Origin: Stomatobaculum longum
GTDB lineage: Bacteria; Bacillota; Clostridia; Lachnospirales; Lachnospiraceae
Assembly: GCA_000242235.1 (NCBI GenBank)
Contig: JH590862.1
Location: 62,001-126,000, forward strand
Length of the DNA stretch: 64,000 bases
Direction of reading: 5' to 3'
Shown here: positions 35,788-44,656 of the stretch, in pieces
How the letters are laid out: each line of letters begins with the position of its first letter
Numbering within the stretch: position 1 is the stretch's first letter
The notes under the pieces: generated by a model
Told to the model about the DNA's origin: nothing
Databases searched by the model: none
The model's input: the letters and a program-made list of their open reading frames with translations, nothing else
Program-made: the position numbers and the translations under genes

Positions 35788-35827
35788 AAATAGCCCTCTG
35801 TCGTATTTTATTGACAGAGGGTTATTT
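35788..35827 (-). terminator. Terminator after POT copy 3
   Basis: AAATAGCCCTCTGTC (35788-35802) pairs with GACAGAGGGTTATTT (35813-35827), with a single mismatch and an AT-rich flank. It lies just past the stop of the 35831-37360 gene. Confidence 0.75.
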
Positions 35828-35830
35828 GTC

Positions 35831-37360
35831 TTATGCTGCTTCCGCGCCTTCGCTTAAGCCCATGCCCTTCGCAAGACGCTTCGAGAAGAGAACCAGAACC
35901 AGACCGACCAGCAATGTGCTGCCGCCGATGCCGAGGAAATAGAGGCTCTCCGAGCCCTCATGGTAGAAGTTGGATGCCAGGGTCGAGAGATTTGCTCCCG
36001 CCGTGCCGGAGAAGCCCCAGACTGTCATCATCTGCGTCGAAAACGCAACCGGCGCGAGCGCCGAAGCCGCCGCGTTCCCCGAGGGATACGAAATCGCCTC
36101 ACCGATGATCACAATCAGGTAAAAGCCAATCAGCCAGAACGGGCTCACCTTGACGCCCGGCGCATAGAGCTGGAACGGCAATATCATGAGCAGGGTGCCG
36201 AGGCCGTAGCACATGGTGCCGAAGCCCATCTTCCAGGCCGCCGAAGGCTGGTGTCTGCCCATCTTGCTCCAGATACCGGCGCAGAGCGTGCCGATGCCGA
36301 TGGCAAAGAAAGCCTGAATGGTCATGTAGATGCTCGGCGCCACGCGGTGTCCGAAAAACACCAAGTTGACGCTGGTCTCCGCATAAATCGAGAGTATCGT
36401 GGTCGCCTGGTACCAGACCATCATCGCGAACGCACTCGAGATATACATCGGAATCAGGAAGGGCAGACGCTTCCGCTCTTTCTCCGTAATCTTCTTGCTG
36501 CGCAGAATGTAGATGAAATAGATGACCGGCAGAATCAGCGTGAAGACGCTGATGATGTTTGCAAAGCTTGTGATGGTCAACACATTGTAGCGGAACAGCA
36601 GATAGAGCACACTGCCGAACGCAAGGAAGAACGCGATGAGGAGCGCGACTGCCTTTTTCCGCTCGGCCGGCGGCAGCGGGTCGTCCGGCTCCATGCCGAG
36701 TGGTCCGAAGGCGCGCTTTTCGAGAATCAGATAGACAATGCTGCCGAGAGCGCCGATCACGCCGAGGATGAAGAAGGTCACCTGATAGCCCGCGACCAGC
36801 GCAATACCGCCGATCACAACCGGGCACATGGATCCGATGTTCGAGAGCACATAAATGACCGAGAACGCGCCGTCGCGCCGCTTGTCGCCCTGTTCATAGA
36901 GCTTGCCGAGCAGGGAATACAGCGAGCTGCCTGCGATTGCACTGTTCACATAGCCGATCACACAGTAGAGAATTAGGCCGAGCATGCCGACATTCGGAAT
37001 CGCAAAGGAAAAATAGTACATGGGCGCCGTAATCGCACAGAAGCGATAGGCTCGCCTGTTGCCGAAGACGCGGTCCGCCATGTAGGAGCCGATTGTGCCG
37101 AAAATAGAGCCGAGCGCAATGTCGAGGGTGATGAACTGCGAGGCCTCAAGCTGCGTGAGCCCGAGTCCCTGCGGGGCGGCCGCATAGAGATAATAAATGA
37201 AAATCGCGCTGAAGCCGTAGCTCGTGACGCTTCCCATCATGTACTTGAAACTCACAATGCCGACGCCAAAGGGGTGACCGATAAAGCAGGTCTCGTTCTG
37301 CAGTTTGCTGATTTCCTCCTGCCGAGCCCTCTCCTTCTCTGCCGTTGCAAGCGCTTCCAT
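35831..37360 (-). CDS. POT/MFS-type peptide transporter, copy 3
   Basis: 509-residue polytopic transporter, intact and the closest relative of the decayed copy 2. It starts MEALATAEKERARQEEISKLQNE, a coiled cytosolic N-terminus, then CFIGHPFGVGIVSFKYMM. It has GSYMADRVFGNRRAYRF, FSVIYVLSNIGSM, GPLGMEPDDPLPPAERKK, WYQATTILSIYAETSVNLVFFGH and a C-terminal VLVLFSKRLAKGMGL. The helix-1 POT motif is replaced by MMGSVTSYG. It has its own promoter (37484-37512), a leader of about 120 bases and a terminator, so it is expressed separately. Confidence 0.85.
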   Translation of the reverse strand: MEALATAEKERARQEEISKLQNETCFIGHPFGVGIVSFKYMMGSVTSYGFSAIFIYYLYAAAPQGLGLTQLEASQFITLDIALGSIFGTIGSYMADRVFGNRRAYRFCAITAPMYYFSFAIPNVGMLGLILYCVIGYVNSAIAGSSLYSLLGKLYEQGDKRRDGAFSVIYVLSNIGSMCPVVIGGIALVAGYQVTFFILGVIGALGSIVYLILEKRAFGPLGMEPDDPLPPAERKKAVALLIAFFLAFGSVLYLLFRYNVLTITSFANIISVFTLILPVIYFIYILRSKKITEKERKRLPFLIPMYISSAFAMMVWYQATTILSIYAETSVNLVFFGHRVAPSIYMTIQAFFAIGIGTLCAGIWSKMGRHQPSAAWKMGFGTMCYGLGTLLMILPFQLYAPGVKVSPFWLIGFYLIVIIGEAISYPSGNAAASALAPVAFSTQMMTVWGFSGTAGANLSTLASNFYHEGSESLYFLGIGGSTLLVGLVLVLFSKRLAKGMGLSEGAEAA

Positions 37361-37483
37361 ACCGAAAACCTCCTGTTCAAAGTTGAATCAATGCCGAACA
37401 AAACGCCTGTGAAAAACGAACCTCCTCTCCTCCTTGATGCGCGCCCGGTTTTATGCATAATCCGTGCTGTTTTGCATAAGCGT

Positions 37484-37512
37484 ATCATATCTTTCAGCAT
37501 TTACAAGTACAA
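37484..37512 (-). promoter_or_regulatory. Promoter for POT copy 3
   Basis: Minus strand: TTGTAC (37512-37507), a 17-base spacer and TATGAT (37489-37484). Just downstream in transcription, two TGCATAA elements (37473-37479 and 37454-37460, the latter inside the palindrome TTATGCATAA) lie 19 bases apart and could be an operator. Confidence 0.55.
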
Positions 37513-37561
37513 CCCCGGCTTTATTTACAGATTTTTGTGTACTATTCCCGAAATATAAAAA

Positions 37562-37606
37562 AAGAATGTCCGCGCACCAGCATTTCGCCGGAGTGCGGAC
37601 ATTCTT
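37562..37606 (-). terminator. Terminator after POT copy 4
   Basis: The arms AAGAATGTCCGCGCAC (37562-37577) and GTGCGGACATTCTT (37593-37606) form a stem with a small bulge, followed by seven T's on the minus strand. Confidence 0.85.
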
Positions 37607-37634
37607 ACTCTTATATCTTACTTTGCGGACGGGC

Positions 37635-39131
37635 TCAGCCCTTCTTGTCGATGCCCATGCCGTGTGCCAGAGGCTTCTGCAGTACCAGGATAATCACAGC
37701 TGCCGCGACAACTGCGACACCGATGGCCAGGAAATACATGGACTCACTGCCCTCTTTGTAGAAGTTCGCAGCAAGCGCCGAGAGGCTTGCGCCGGTCGAC
37801 TGTCCCATGGACCAGATGGTGAGCATCTGCGTTGCGAAGGCCGCCGGTGCGACGATGGTCGCCGCAGAGGTTCCCGCGGACCAGCAGATTGCCTCGCCGA
37901 CGGTGTAGACCGCGTAGAAGCTGATGAGCCAGAGCGGACTAGCCTTTTCGCCCGGTGCGTAAATCTGGAAGGGCAGGACCATAATCAAAATCGAAATGCC
38001 GTAGCAAAGCGTGCCGATGCCCATCTTGCCCGGGGTGGTGGGCTGCTTCTTGCCGAGCTTTGCCCAGAGACCCGTAATCAGAGATCCGAAGAGGATAGAG
38101 AAAATCGACTGCAGGGTCACGAAGGAAGCCGGGGTGATCTCCTTGCCGAAGAAGTTCATGTTCACCGAAGTCTCCGCATAGATGCTGAGCACGGTGTTAC
38201 CCTGGTAAGAGACCAGGTTCGTGAAGCAGTAGGCAATGAAAATCGGAATAATGAAAAGCACGCGGCGCTTCTCTTCCGGCTTGGTCTTCGGACTGGAAAT
38301 CACATAGACCAGGTAAATCGCCGGCAGGAAGACTGCGACCGAGCTCACCGTATTTGCAAACTGCTTGATGGTGATGATGCGGTTGCTGAAGAGATATGCA
38401 AGGATTGCCGCGATGATTGCAACAATGCCCGCAAGCACGAAAACTGCCTTCTTTCTGGTTGCCTCCGGGAAGGGATCCGCCGGCTCCTCGGCGATGGTGC
38501 CGAACACGCGGCGCTCCGTCGAGAGGAATATCGTGGAACCGACCACCGATGCCGCCGCGCAGAGCGCGAATGCAGCGTGGTAGCTAAAGAGCAGCGCAAT
38601 GGTTCCGGTCACGGCCGGAATTGCGGAGCCGATGTTTGCAATGATGTAGATGTACGCGAAGGCGCTGTCTCGTCTCGCATCGCCCTGCTGATAGAGCTTT
38701 GCGGTCAGCGTGTTCATGGACTGGCCTGCAATCATGCTGTTGCAGAGCAGAAGGCCGGTCGCAACTGCGTAGCCGATGACGCCGGAGCCCGGAATCGCAA
38801 GGATCAGGTAGGGAATCGGCGCAATTATATTCATGAGGCGAAGCGCCTTCCGGACACCGAAGACACGGTCTGCCATATAGGAACCGACCACGCCGCAGAT
38901 GACCACGAGCGCAAAGTAGAGCGACAAGAGCTGTGCCGCCTCGGTCTTATCGAATCCCAGGCCAACCGGCGCTTCTTTGTAGAGATAGTAAATCAGGATT
39001 GCCGTAAAACCGTAGTAGGAAAAGGAGTTACACAAATACCGTAGACATATCGTGAGCAAGCCTTTCGGATGCCCCAGAAAACTGCGATCTTTGAAAATCG
39101 CCTCATTGTCAAGCATAGGTCTGCCTGCCAT
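37635..39131 (-). CDS. POT/MFS-type peptide transporter, copy 4
   Basis: 498-residue intact transporter, closer to copy 6 than to copies 2, 3 and 5 (short N-terminus, FLGHPKGLLTICLRYLCNSFSYYG). Landmarks are GSYMADRVFGVRKALR, AFAYIYIIANIGSAIPAVTG, SYQGNTVLSIYAETSVNMNFFGKEITP and KLGKKQPTTPGKMGIG. The usual DDPLPP loop is ADPFPE here. The start at 39131 follows AAAGGAGAAG; an upstream extension of 32 codons has no ribosome binding site. Peptide transport is inferred. Confidence 0.85.
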   Translation of the reverse strand: MAGRPMLDNEAIFKDRSFLGHPKGLLTICLRYLCNSFSYYGFTAILIYYLYKEAPVGLGFDKTEAAQLLSLYFALVVICGVVGSYMADRVFGVRKALRLMNIIAPIPYLILAIPGSGVIGYAVATGLLLCNSMIAGQSMNTLTAKLYQQGDARRDSAFAYIYIIANIGSAIPAVTGTIALLFSYHAAFALCAAASVVGSTIFLSTERRVFGTIAEEPADPFPEATRKKAVFVLAGIVAIIAAILAYLFSNRIITIKQFANTVSSVAVFLPAIYLVYVISSPKTKPEEKRRVLFIIPIFIAYCFTNLVSYQGNTVLSIYAETSVNMNFFGKEITPASFVTLQSIFSILFGSLITGLWAKLGKKQPTTPGKMGIGTLCYGISILIMVLPFQIYAPGEKASPLWLISFYAVYTVGEAICWSAGTSAATIVAPAAFATQMLTIWSMGQSTGASLSALAANFYKEGSESMYFLAIGVAVVAAAVIILVLQKPLAHGMGIDKKG

Positions 39132-39202
39132 GGTTCTTCTCCTTTCTGTTGGCTCTGCGCCGCGCAGAGCATTGAGGGGTGAAACTCCTGAAAAACAAAG
39201 GC

Positions 39203-39229
39203 TGCCGGACCCAAAGAACGGGCCCAACA
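39203..39229 (-). terminator. Probable terminator after POT copy 5
   Basis: Minus strand: TGTTGGGCCC (39229-39220) pairs with GGGTCCGGCA (39212-39203) using several G-U pairs, then a T-rich stretch. It lies between copies 5 and 4. Confidence 0.55.
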
Positions 39230-39282
39230 GCGCAACTTACATTTTAAATGTGCTGAAGTTTATTTCCGGTTTGTTCGGTTGT

Positions 39283-40815
39283 TTAAGCCGCCTGCTTCGA
39301 GAAACCCATCTCCTTTGCGAGCTTCTTGGAAAGAAGGACGATGACGAGACCGACCACGAGGGTGCTTCCGCCGATGAGCAGGAAGTAGATGGTCTCGCTG
39401 CCTTCCTTGTAGAAGTTCGAAGCGAGGTTCGAAAGGCTTGCGCCTGCCGTCATGGACATACTCCAAGTCTGCATCATCTGGGTTGCGAACGCTGCCGGTG
39501 CGAGTGCGGAAGCGGATGCGCTACCCGCCGGATAGGAGATACCCTCACCGATGATAACGACCATGTAGAATGCAACGAGCCAGAACGGGCTGACCTTCAC
39601 GCCCGGTGCATAAAGCTGGAACGGAAGGATCATAATCAAGGTGCCGACACCGTAGAGCATGGTACCGAAGCCCATCTTCCACGGGGTGGACGGCTGCTTG
39701 TCACCGAGCTTACTCCAGAGGCCGGTGATGAAGGAACCGAAGACGATTGCCATGATAGCCTGGAGCGTCATGTAGATGGTCGGGGAAACCTCGTGGCCGA
39801 AGAAGTTGAGGTCAACGCTGGTCTCCGCATAGATTGCGAGAATCGTGGTAGCCTGGTACCAAACCATCATTGCGAAGGAGCTTGCGATGAACATCGGGAT
39901 GATGTAAAGGAGCTTGTGCGCCTCTTCTCTCGTGGTCTTCTTGCTCTTGTACATGAAGACGAAGTAACCTGCCGGCAGGAACAGGGTGATGGTGCTGACC
40001 GTGTTCGAGAAGTTCGCAATGGTCGCGACGCCGCTCAAGAAGATAGCCGCAAGGAAGCCGCAAAATGCAAGCGTTCCGACAATGAGGTACATGATAGCTT
40101 TCTTTCTCTGTGCCGGCGGAAGCGGATCGTCCGGTTCCATACCGATCGGGCCGAAAGCTCTCTTCTCAAAGAGAAGATAAACGAGAGAGCCGAGTGCACC
40201 GAGGATACCGAGCACGAAGAAGGTGAAGTGGTAACCCGCAACCTTTGCGAGCGTACCTGCAACGACCGGAGACATAGCACCGATGTTCGAAAGCACGTAG
40301 GTGATTGCGAACGCACCGTCACGTCTCTTATCGCCCTTTGCGTAGAGCTTACCCATCAGGGTGTAGAGCGAGCTTCCGCAAATCATTGCGTTGACGTTAC
40401 CGAGCGCGTACTGCATGATAACACCCGTCATGCCGAGGCCCGGAATCGCAAGCAGGAAGTACAGGAACGGTCCGGTAAAGTTAACAAAGCGATATGCTTT
40501 TCTGTTACCGAAGACGCGGTCCGACATGTAGGAACCGATGACACTGAAGATAGAACCCAGCGCCGAGTTCAGGGTGATCATCTGAGACGCCTGAACCTTG
40601 GTGAGGCCGAGGCCTTCCGGCGATGTTGCGTAGAAATAGTAAATCAGAATTGCGCTCATGCCGTAGCTCGTGAGCGAGGTCATGAAGAACTTAAAGCTCA
40701 CAATTCCGATACCGAACGGATGCCCGATGAAGCAATGCTCACTCTGAATCTTATCAATCTGAGCCTGCTCCTCCTTTCTCTTTGCATCCAGTTCTGTGTT
40801 TACAGCTGCTTCCAT
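39283..40815 (-). CDS. POT/MFS-type peptide transporter, copy 5
   Basis: 510-residue intact transporter in the copy 2/3 subgroup. It has a charged N-terminus (MEAAVNTELDAKRKEEQAQI), FIGHPFGIGIVSFKFFMTSLTSYG, GSYMSDRVFGNRKAYRF, AFAITYVLSNIGAMSPVVAG, GPIGMEPDDPLPPAQRKK, WYQATTILAIYAETSVDLNFFGHE and KLGDKQPSTPWKMGFG. CAGGAGGATT precedes the ATG. Its codon usage looks slightly less GC-rich at third positions than its neighbours (more GCT, TCT and CTT), an impression that I did not compute. Confidence 0.85.
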   Translation of the reverse strand: MEAAVNTELDAKRKEEQAQIDKIQSEHCFIGHPFGIGIVSFKFFMTSLTSYGMSAILIYYFYATSPEGLGLTKVQASQMITLNSALGSIFSVIGSYMSDRVFGNRKAYRFVNFTGPFLYFLLAIPGLGMTGVIMQYALGNVNAMICGSSLYTLMGKLYAKGDKRRDGAFAITYVLSNIGAMSPVVAGTLAKVAGYHFTFFVLGILGALGSLVYLLFEKRAFGPIGMEPDDPLPPAQRKKAIMYLIVGTLAFCGFLAAIFLSGVATIANFSNTVSTITLFLPAGYFVFMYKSKKTTREEAHKLLYIIPMFIASSFAMMVWYQATTILAIYAETSVDLNFFGHEVSPTIYMTLQAIMAIVFGSFITGLWSKLGDKQPSTPWKMGFGTMLYGVGTLIMILPFQLYAPGVKVSPFWLVAFYMVVIIGEGISYPAGSASASALAPAAFATQMMQTWSMSMTAGASLSNLASNFYKEGSETIYFLLIGGSTLVVGLVIVLLSKKLAKEMGFSKQAA

Positions 40816-41040
40816 AAAATCCTCCTGTCTGAATTAAAACGGTAATTCTGATAGAAAAACAAAAGTAACTGCAAGTATTACTTGCTCCCCCTCCTAGTTA
40901 CTCCCTGTCATTTTACGGACAGAGTCGAGCTCGCACCTCGCTGTCCCACAGGGTTATCTGCATTGTTCCTCCTCTCTCGAAATATCATATCGCAGGCAGA
41001 GAGCGCCGTAGCGCCCTCCGTACTGCGGATACTGTTGTGT

Positions 41041-42571
41041 TTATTGCTCCTCTCCGTGACCGGTGCCGATGCCCATACCCTTGGCGAGCTTCTTGCTAAA
41101 AATCACGACAATCGCACCGCAGAGCGTCACCGCCGCGCCGATGGCGAGGAAGTAGAGGCTCTCGGAACCCTCGCGGTAAAAGTTTACCACGAGCGAGCTC
41201 AGGCTTGCGCCGGTCGACTGTCCCATGGCCCATACCGTCATCATCTGCGTGGAGAACGCCGCCGGCGCCACATGTGAGGCCGCCGACTCACCGGCCGGGG
41301 TCACAATCGCCTCACCGATGGTCATAATCGCAAAGAAAACGACCAACCACATGGGGCTCACCTTGACATCCGGCGGGAACAGCTTAATACGGAATAATCA
41401 TGAAGAGAATCGAAATGCCGTAGAGCGCCGTGCCGATGCCCATCTTGGCGGGTGTGGACGGCTGCTTCTTACCGAGCTTTCCCCAGATTCCGGTCAGAAC
41501 CGCGCCGAAGATTACGGCGAAGAACGCATTGAGTGTCCAGTACGCCGCCGGGGTGATTTCAAACCCGAAGAGGTTGCGGTTTACGTTGGTTTCCGCATAG
41601 ATTGCAAGCACCGTGGTCGCCTGATAGTTCACAAGTAACGTAAAACTAACCGCAATAAACATCGGAATGATGTAAACCAGACGAGCCCGCTCCTCTTTCG
41701 TAGTCTTTGGACTCAACATAATATACAACAGATATGCCACGGGCGCAACCACACCTACACTGCTCACCGCATTCGCAAACTGGGTGATGGTGATGATGCG
41801 GTTTGTGAACAAAAAGCTAAGCAGAGCTGCGACCACCGCGACGCCCGCAATCAGCTTCAGGACTGCCGTGCGGCGCTCTGCTGGCGGCAGCGGATCGTCC
41901 GGCTCGGTGCCGATGATGCCAAAGGACTTCTTCTCACTGACAATGAAGAAGATCGAACCGATCAGCGAGAATACCGCGCAGGCAAAGAAAGCGGTGTGGT
42001 AGCCTGCAACCAGCGCAATGGTTCCGGTGATACCCGGGACGCAGGCGCCGATGTTGGAAATAACATAGGTAATTGCAAACGCACTGTCCTTTCTCGTGTC
42101 GCCCTTTTTATAGAGCTTCGCGGTCAGCGCGTCCATGCTGCGGCCGCCGAGCATGCTCGAGAAGAGCATCATGCCCTGTGCGCCCGCATAGCCCACAATG
42201 CCGAGGCCCGGAATTGCGAGCAACAGATAGGCAATCGGCATCACAATGCAGGTGAGCCGGATGGCCATACGCGGTCCGAAGACGCGGTCTGCCATATAGG
42301 AGCCGATGACACCGCAGATAATGACCAGTGCATAGTAAAGCGAGAGGAGCTGGGAAGCCTCTGTCTTCGTGAGACCGAGACCCGCCGGAAGTGCCGCGTA
42401 CAGATAGTAAATCAGAATCGAGGTGAGACCGTAATACGAAAATGAATTGCACATGAACTTGAGACCGATTGTGAGCACGCCGACCGGGTGTCCCACGAAT
42501 CTCTTGTCCGCCTGAATCTTTTCAATTTCGCGTTGTTTCTCTTCTGCTGTCAGTACCTTGCTGTCCTGCAT
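41041..42571 (-). pseudogene. POT-type transporter, copy 6, interrupted by a +1 frameshift
   Basis: The 5' part (42571-41384, 395 codons) runs from MQDSKVLTAEEKQREIEKIQ to LFMIIPY and stops. The next helices continue in another frame as IKLFPPDVKVSPMWLVVFFAIMTIGEAIVTP down to the stop at 41041. The expected joined sequence is IIP-(F/Y)-QLYAPGVKVSPFWL as in the paralogues, so one extra base sits near 41385-41392. Everything else is intact (GSYMADRVFG, AFAITYVISNIGACVPGITG, GIIGTEPDDPLPPAERR). It could be a recent mutation, a phase-variable state or an assembly error. It lies 28 bases after the M3 peptidase gene and is probably in its operon. Confidence 0.85.
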
Positions 42572-42599
42572 TTTTCAAGTTCCCCCCTGCGTCCTTTTC

Positions 42600-44288
42600 T
42601 CAGACCTGATGTTCCTTGCACCAGGTTGCCAGCGTATCGGCAATCTCCTTCATGCTGCCCTCGCCGAACGGGTTCCGGAAACCGGCCTGCTGCAGGAGAT
42701 CGGAGTAAGTCTCGCTACCGCCCTTCTTCACAAGTTCCACATAGCGCTTCCACGCTTCCTTCGGGTCCTTTAAGTGGAGCGCAAAGAACTGGAGCGCCGC
42801 GGTTCTCGCGAGGCAGTAGTCGATGAAGTAGAACGGGAACTCATAGATGTGCTTCTGCTTCTGCCAAGCGCCGCCGTCCGCATAGAACGGCAGGCCGTCG
42901 TTGTCGATCCACGGGCGGTACTTCTTGTCGAGGTCAAGCCAGATCTGATTCCGCTCCGCGGGCGTGAGCTCCGGCTTCTGGTAGACAATATGCTGGAACT
43001 CATCCACCTGGCAGCCGTAGCAGGTTGCGAGCATCGCATCCTCCGCGTGCTGTAACTGGTACTTCGCCGTGTCCTTGCCGAAGAACAGGTGATGGAAGGG
43101 CGAGGTCAGGAACTCCATCGAAGTCGAGTGAATCTCGCAAGTTTCCATGGCCGGCTCAACGAGCTCCAAGATGAGGCCCATCTTGTTGCCGACATAGGCC
43201 TGGAACGCATGACCCATCTCATGGGTGATGGTCTCGATGTCAAAGGCACTGCCGTTCCAGTTCGCGAATACGAAGGGACCGTAGTCGGTCACATTGTACA
43301 TGTACGCGCCGAGGAGCTTGCCCGGTCTCGTGAGGACATCGAAGCTCTCGTTTTCAAACATCCAGTCGATAAACTCGGCGGTCTCCGGGCTCAACTCGTC
43401 GTACATCTTCTTGCACATGTTGAGCATATAGTCTGTGTTGCCCGCCGGCTCGGGGTTGCCGTCCTTGAAGCAGATGTCGAGATCGTAGAGCTTCGGATTC
43501 TCGATGCCGACGCGCTTCATGCGGAGCTCCATGAGCTGCTTTGCGACCGGAACAATATCGCGAGCCACCTGCTCTCTGTAGTTCTCGATGTCCTTCATGT
43601 CATAGCCGATGCGGCCCATGCGGAGATAGGAAAGCTCGGAGTAGTCGCGAAAGCCCATGCGGCGCGCCTGCTCGTTGCGGTTCTGAATCATGCGGCTGAA
43701 GATATCGTCGAGTTCTTCGTGGTGCGCGTCAAACCACTTGCCGTCGGTCTCGCGCGCCGCGCGGCGGGTTGCCGCGTCCTTGCCGTCCATCATGTAGACA
43801 GCGAGCTGCGGAAGCGTGACCTGCTTGCCCTGGAAGTCGACCATGTAGCTCGCATAGAGCTTGTCGTACTCACCGACAAGGGCGTTGTCCTCGCGCTGAA
43901 GATCGATGACACTCTCGTCTGCGGCATTCAGCGCGACCTGCATCTTCTCCAGAATAATCTTGCCGAACTTATCGGCGAGAACCTGCTTCTTCGGGTGCTC
44001 GAGGAGCGCCTTGTAGAGCTGATTCATCGTGTTGTAATACTCGGGCGAAACGCTGTCAAAGTAGGCCTTCTCGCCCGCATAAAACTCGTCTTTGACATTC
44101 ATGGTATTGCGGATATAAACCGTTCTGTCCGGGAGATTATACTCTCTGCCGAGGCGCTGGTGTACCTCCCAGATATCCAGAATCTCCTCTTCGGTCTCCG
44201 CCTTTTCGGTTCTCTCGACGAGCTCCCTGTAGTCCTTTTGAATGCGCGCGACATCCGGACGGCGATATTCAAGTTCGCTGAATTTCAT
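42600..44288 (-). CDS. M3 family oligoendopeptidase (PepF-like)
   Basis: 562-residue cytosolic zinc endopeptidase of the thimet/oligoendopeptidase F group that cuts medium-length peptides. The zinc site is ITHEMGHAFQAY (HExxH) with the downstream Glu ligand in EIHSTSMEFLT. The C-terminal part has the M3 substrate helix region (FYFIDYCLARTAALQF) and GSETYSDLLQQAGFRNPFGEGS. It is a full-length member of the ~560-residue M3 subgroup. It starts at 44288 after GGAAGGAGAAG and is followed after 28 bases by the frameshifted POT copy, mirroring the POT-M32 pairing at the other end of the array. Confidence 0.95.
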   Translation of the reverse strand: MKFSELEYRRPDVARIQKDYRELVERTEKAETEEEILDIWEVHQRLGREYNLPDRTVYIRNTMNVKDEFYAGEKAYFDSVSPEYYNTMNQLYKALLEHPKKQVLADKFGKIILEKMQVALNAADESVIDLQREDNALVGEYDKLYASYMVDFQGKQVTLPQLAVYMMDGKDAATRRAARETDGKWFDAHHEELDDIFSRMIQNRNEQARRMGFRDYSELSYLRMGRIGYDMKDIENYREQVARDIVPVAKQLMELRMKRVGIENPKLYDLDICFKDGNPEPAGNTDYMLNMCKKMYDELSPETAEFIDWMFENESFDVLTRPGKLLGAYMYNVTDYGPFVFANWNGSAFDIETITHEMGHAFQAYVGNKMGLILELVEPAMETCEIHSTSMEFLTSPFHHLFFGKDTAKYQLQHAEDAMLATCYGCQVDEFQHIVYQKPELTPAERNQIWLDLDKKYRPWIDNDGLPFYADGGAWQKQKHIYEFPFYFIDYCLARTAALQFFALHLKDPKEAWKRYVELVKKGGSETYSDLLQQAGFRNPFGEGSMKEIADTLATWCKEHQV

Positions 44289-44656
44289 GCCACTTCTCCT
44301 TCCATAAACTATCTGAAGATCCCCATATTGCTGATGACATTCTTACGTCCTCCGGCCTTTTGCTAATTTTTATACAACGGCACACAAAATAAGGCTGTAA
44401 GATTTAGGCACATTATAACATTCTTCCCCCCAAAAGCCTAGCCATACTTGCCCGATATGCCGATAGCGGATATGGCGATTTGCGCTATCTGCTATCGGCG
44501 CGCGGAATATCCGTTCTAAGTTGGCGCGCACTGCCGTTATAACAGTGCAATCCGCGCACCGTCCTCAGCCGAAATTCATATTTTGGGGGCAGCTGTCGCA
44601 GGCATAAAAAAAGAGAACCCGAAGGTTCTCTCTTTTGATATTTGATCCGACAACTG
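44289..44656. other. Intergenic region with inverted repeats and the M3 promoter
   Basis: 368 bases without a gene. It holds an extended -10 (TGTTATAAT, 44420-44412 on the minus strand) for the M3 peptidase gene. A long hairpin follows: CCGATAGCGGATA (44460-44472) pairs with TATCTGCTATCGG (44486-44498) with one G-U pair. A smaller GCACTG/CAGTGC hairpin lies around 44527-44549. The metQ terminator is at 44612-44631. Nothing in it looks coding. Confidence 0.5.
44612..44631 (-). terminator. Terminator after metQ
   Basis: AGAGAACC (44612-44619), loop CGAA, GGTTCTCT (44624-44631), followed by seven T's on the minus strand. It lies 26 bases past the metQ stop. Confidence 0.85.

Noticed and set aside
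39052-40845. 597-codon plus-strand frame opposite POT copy 5
   Set aside because: Antisense to a well-conserved transporter; composition rich in Cys, His, Arg and Asp is typical of complementary frames of membrane-protein genes.
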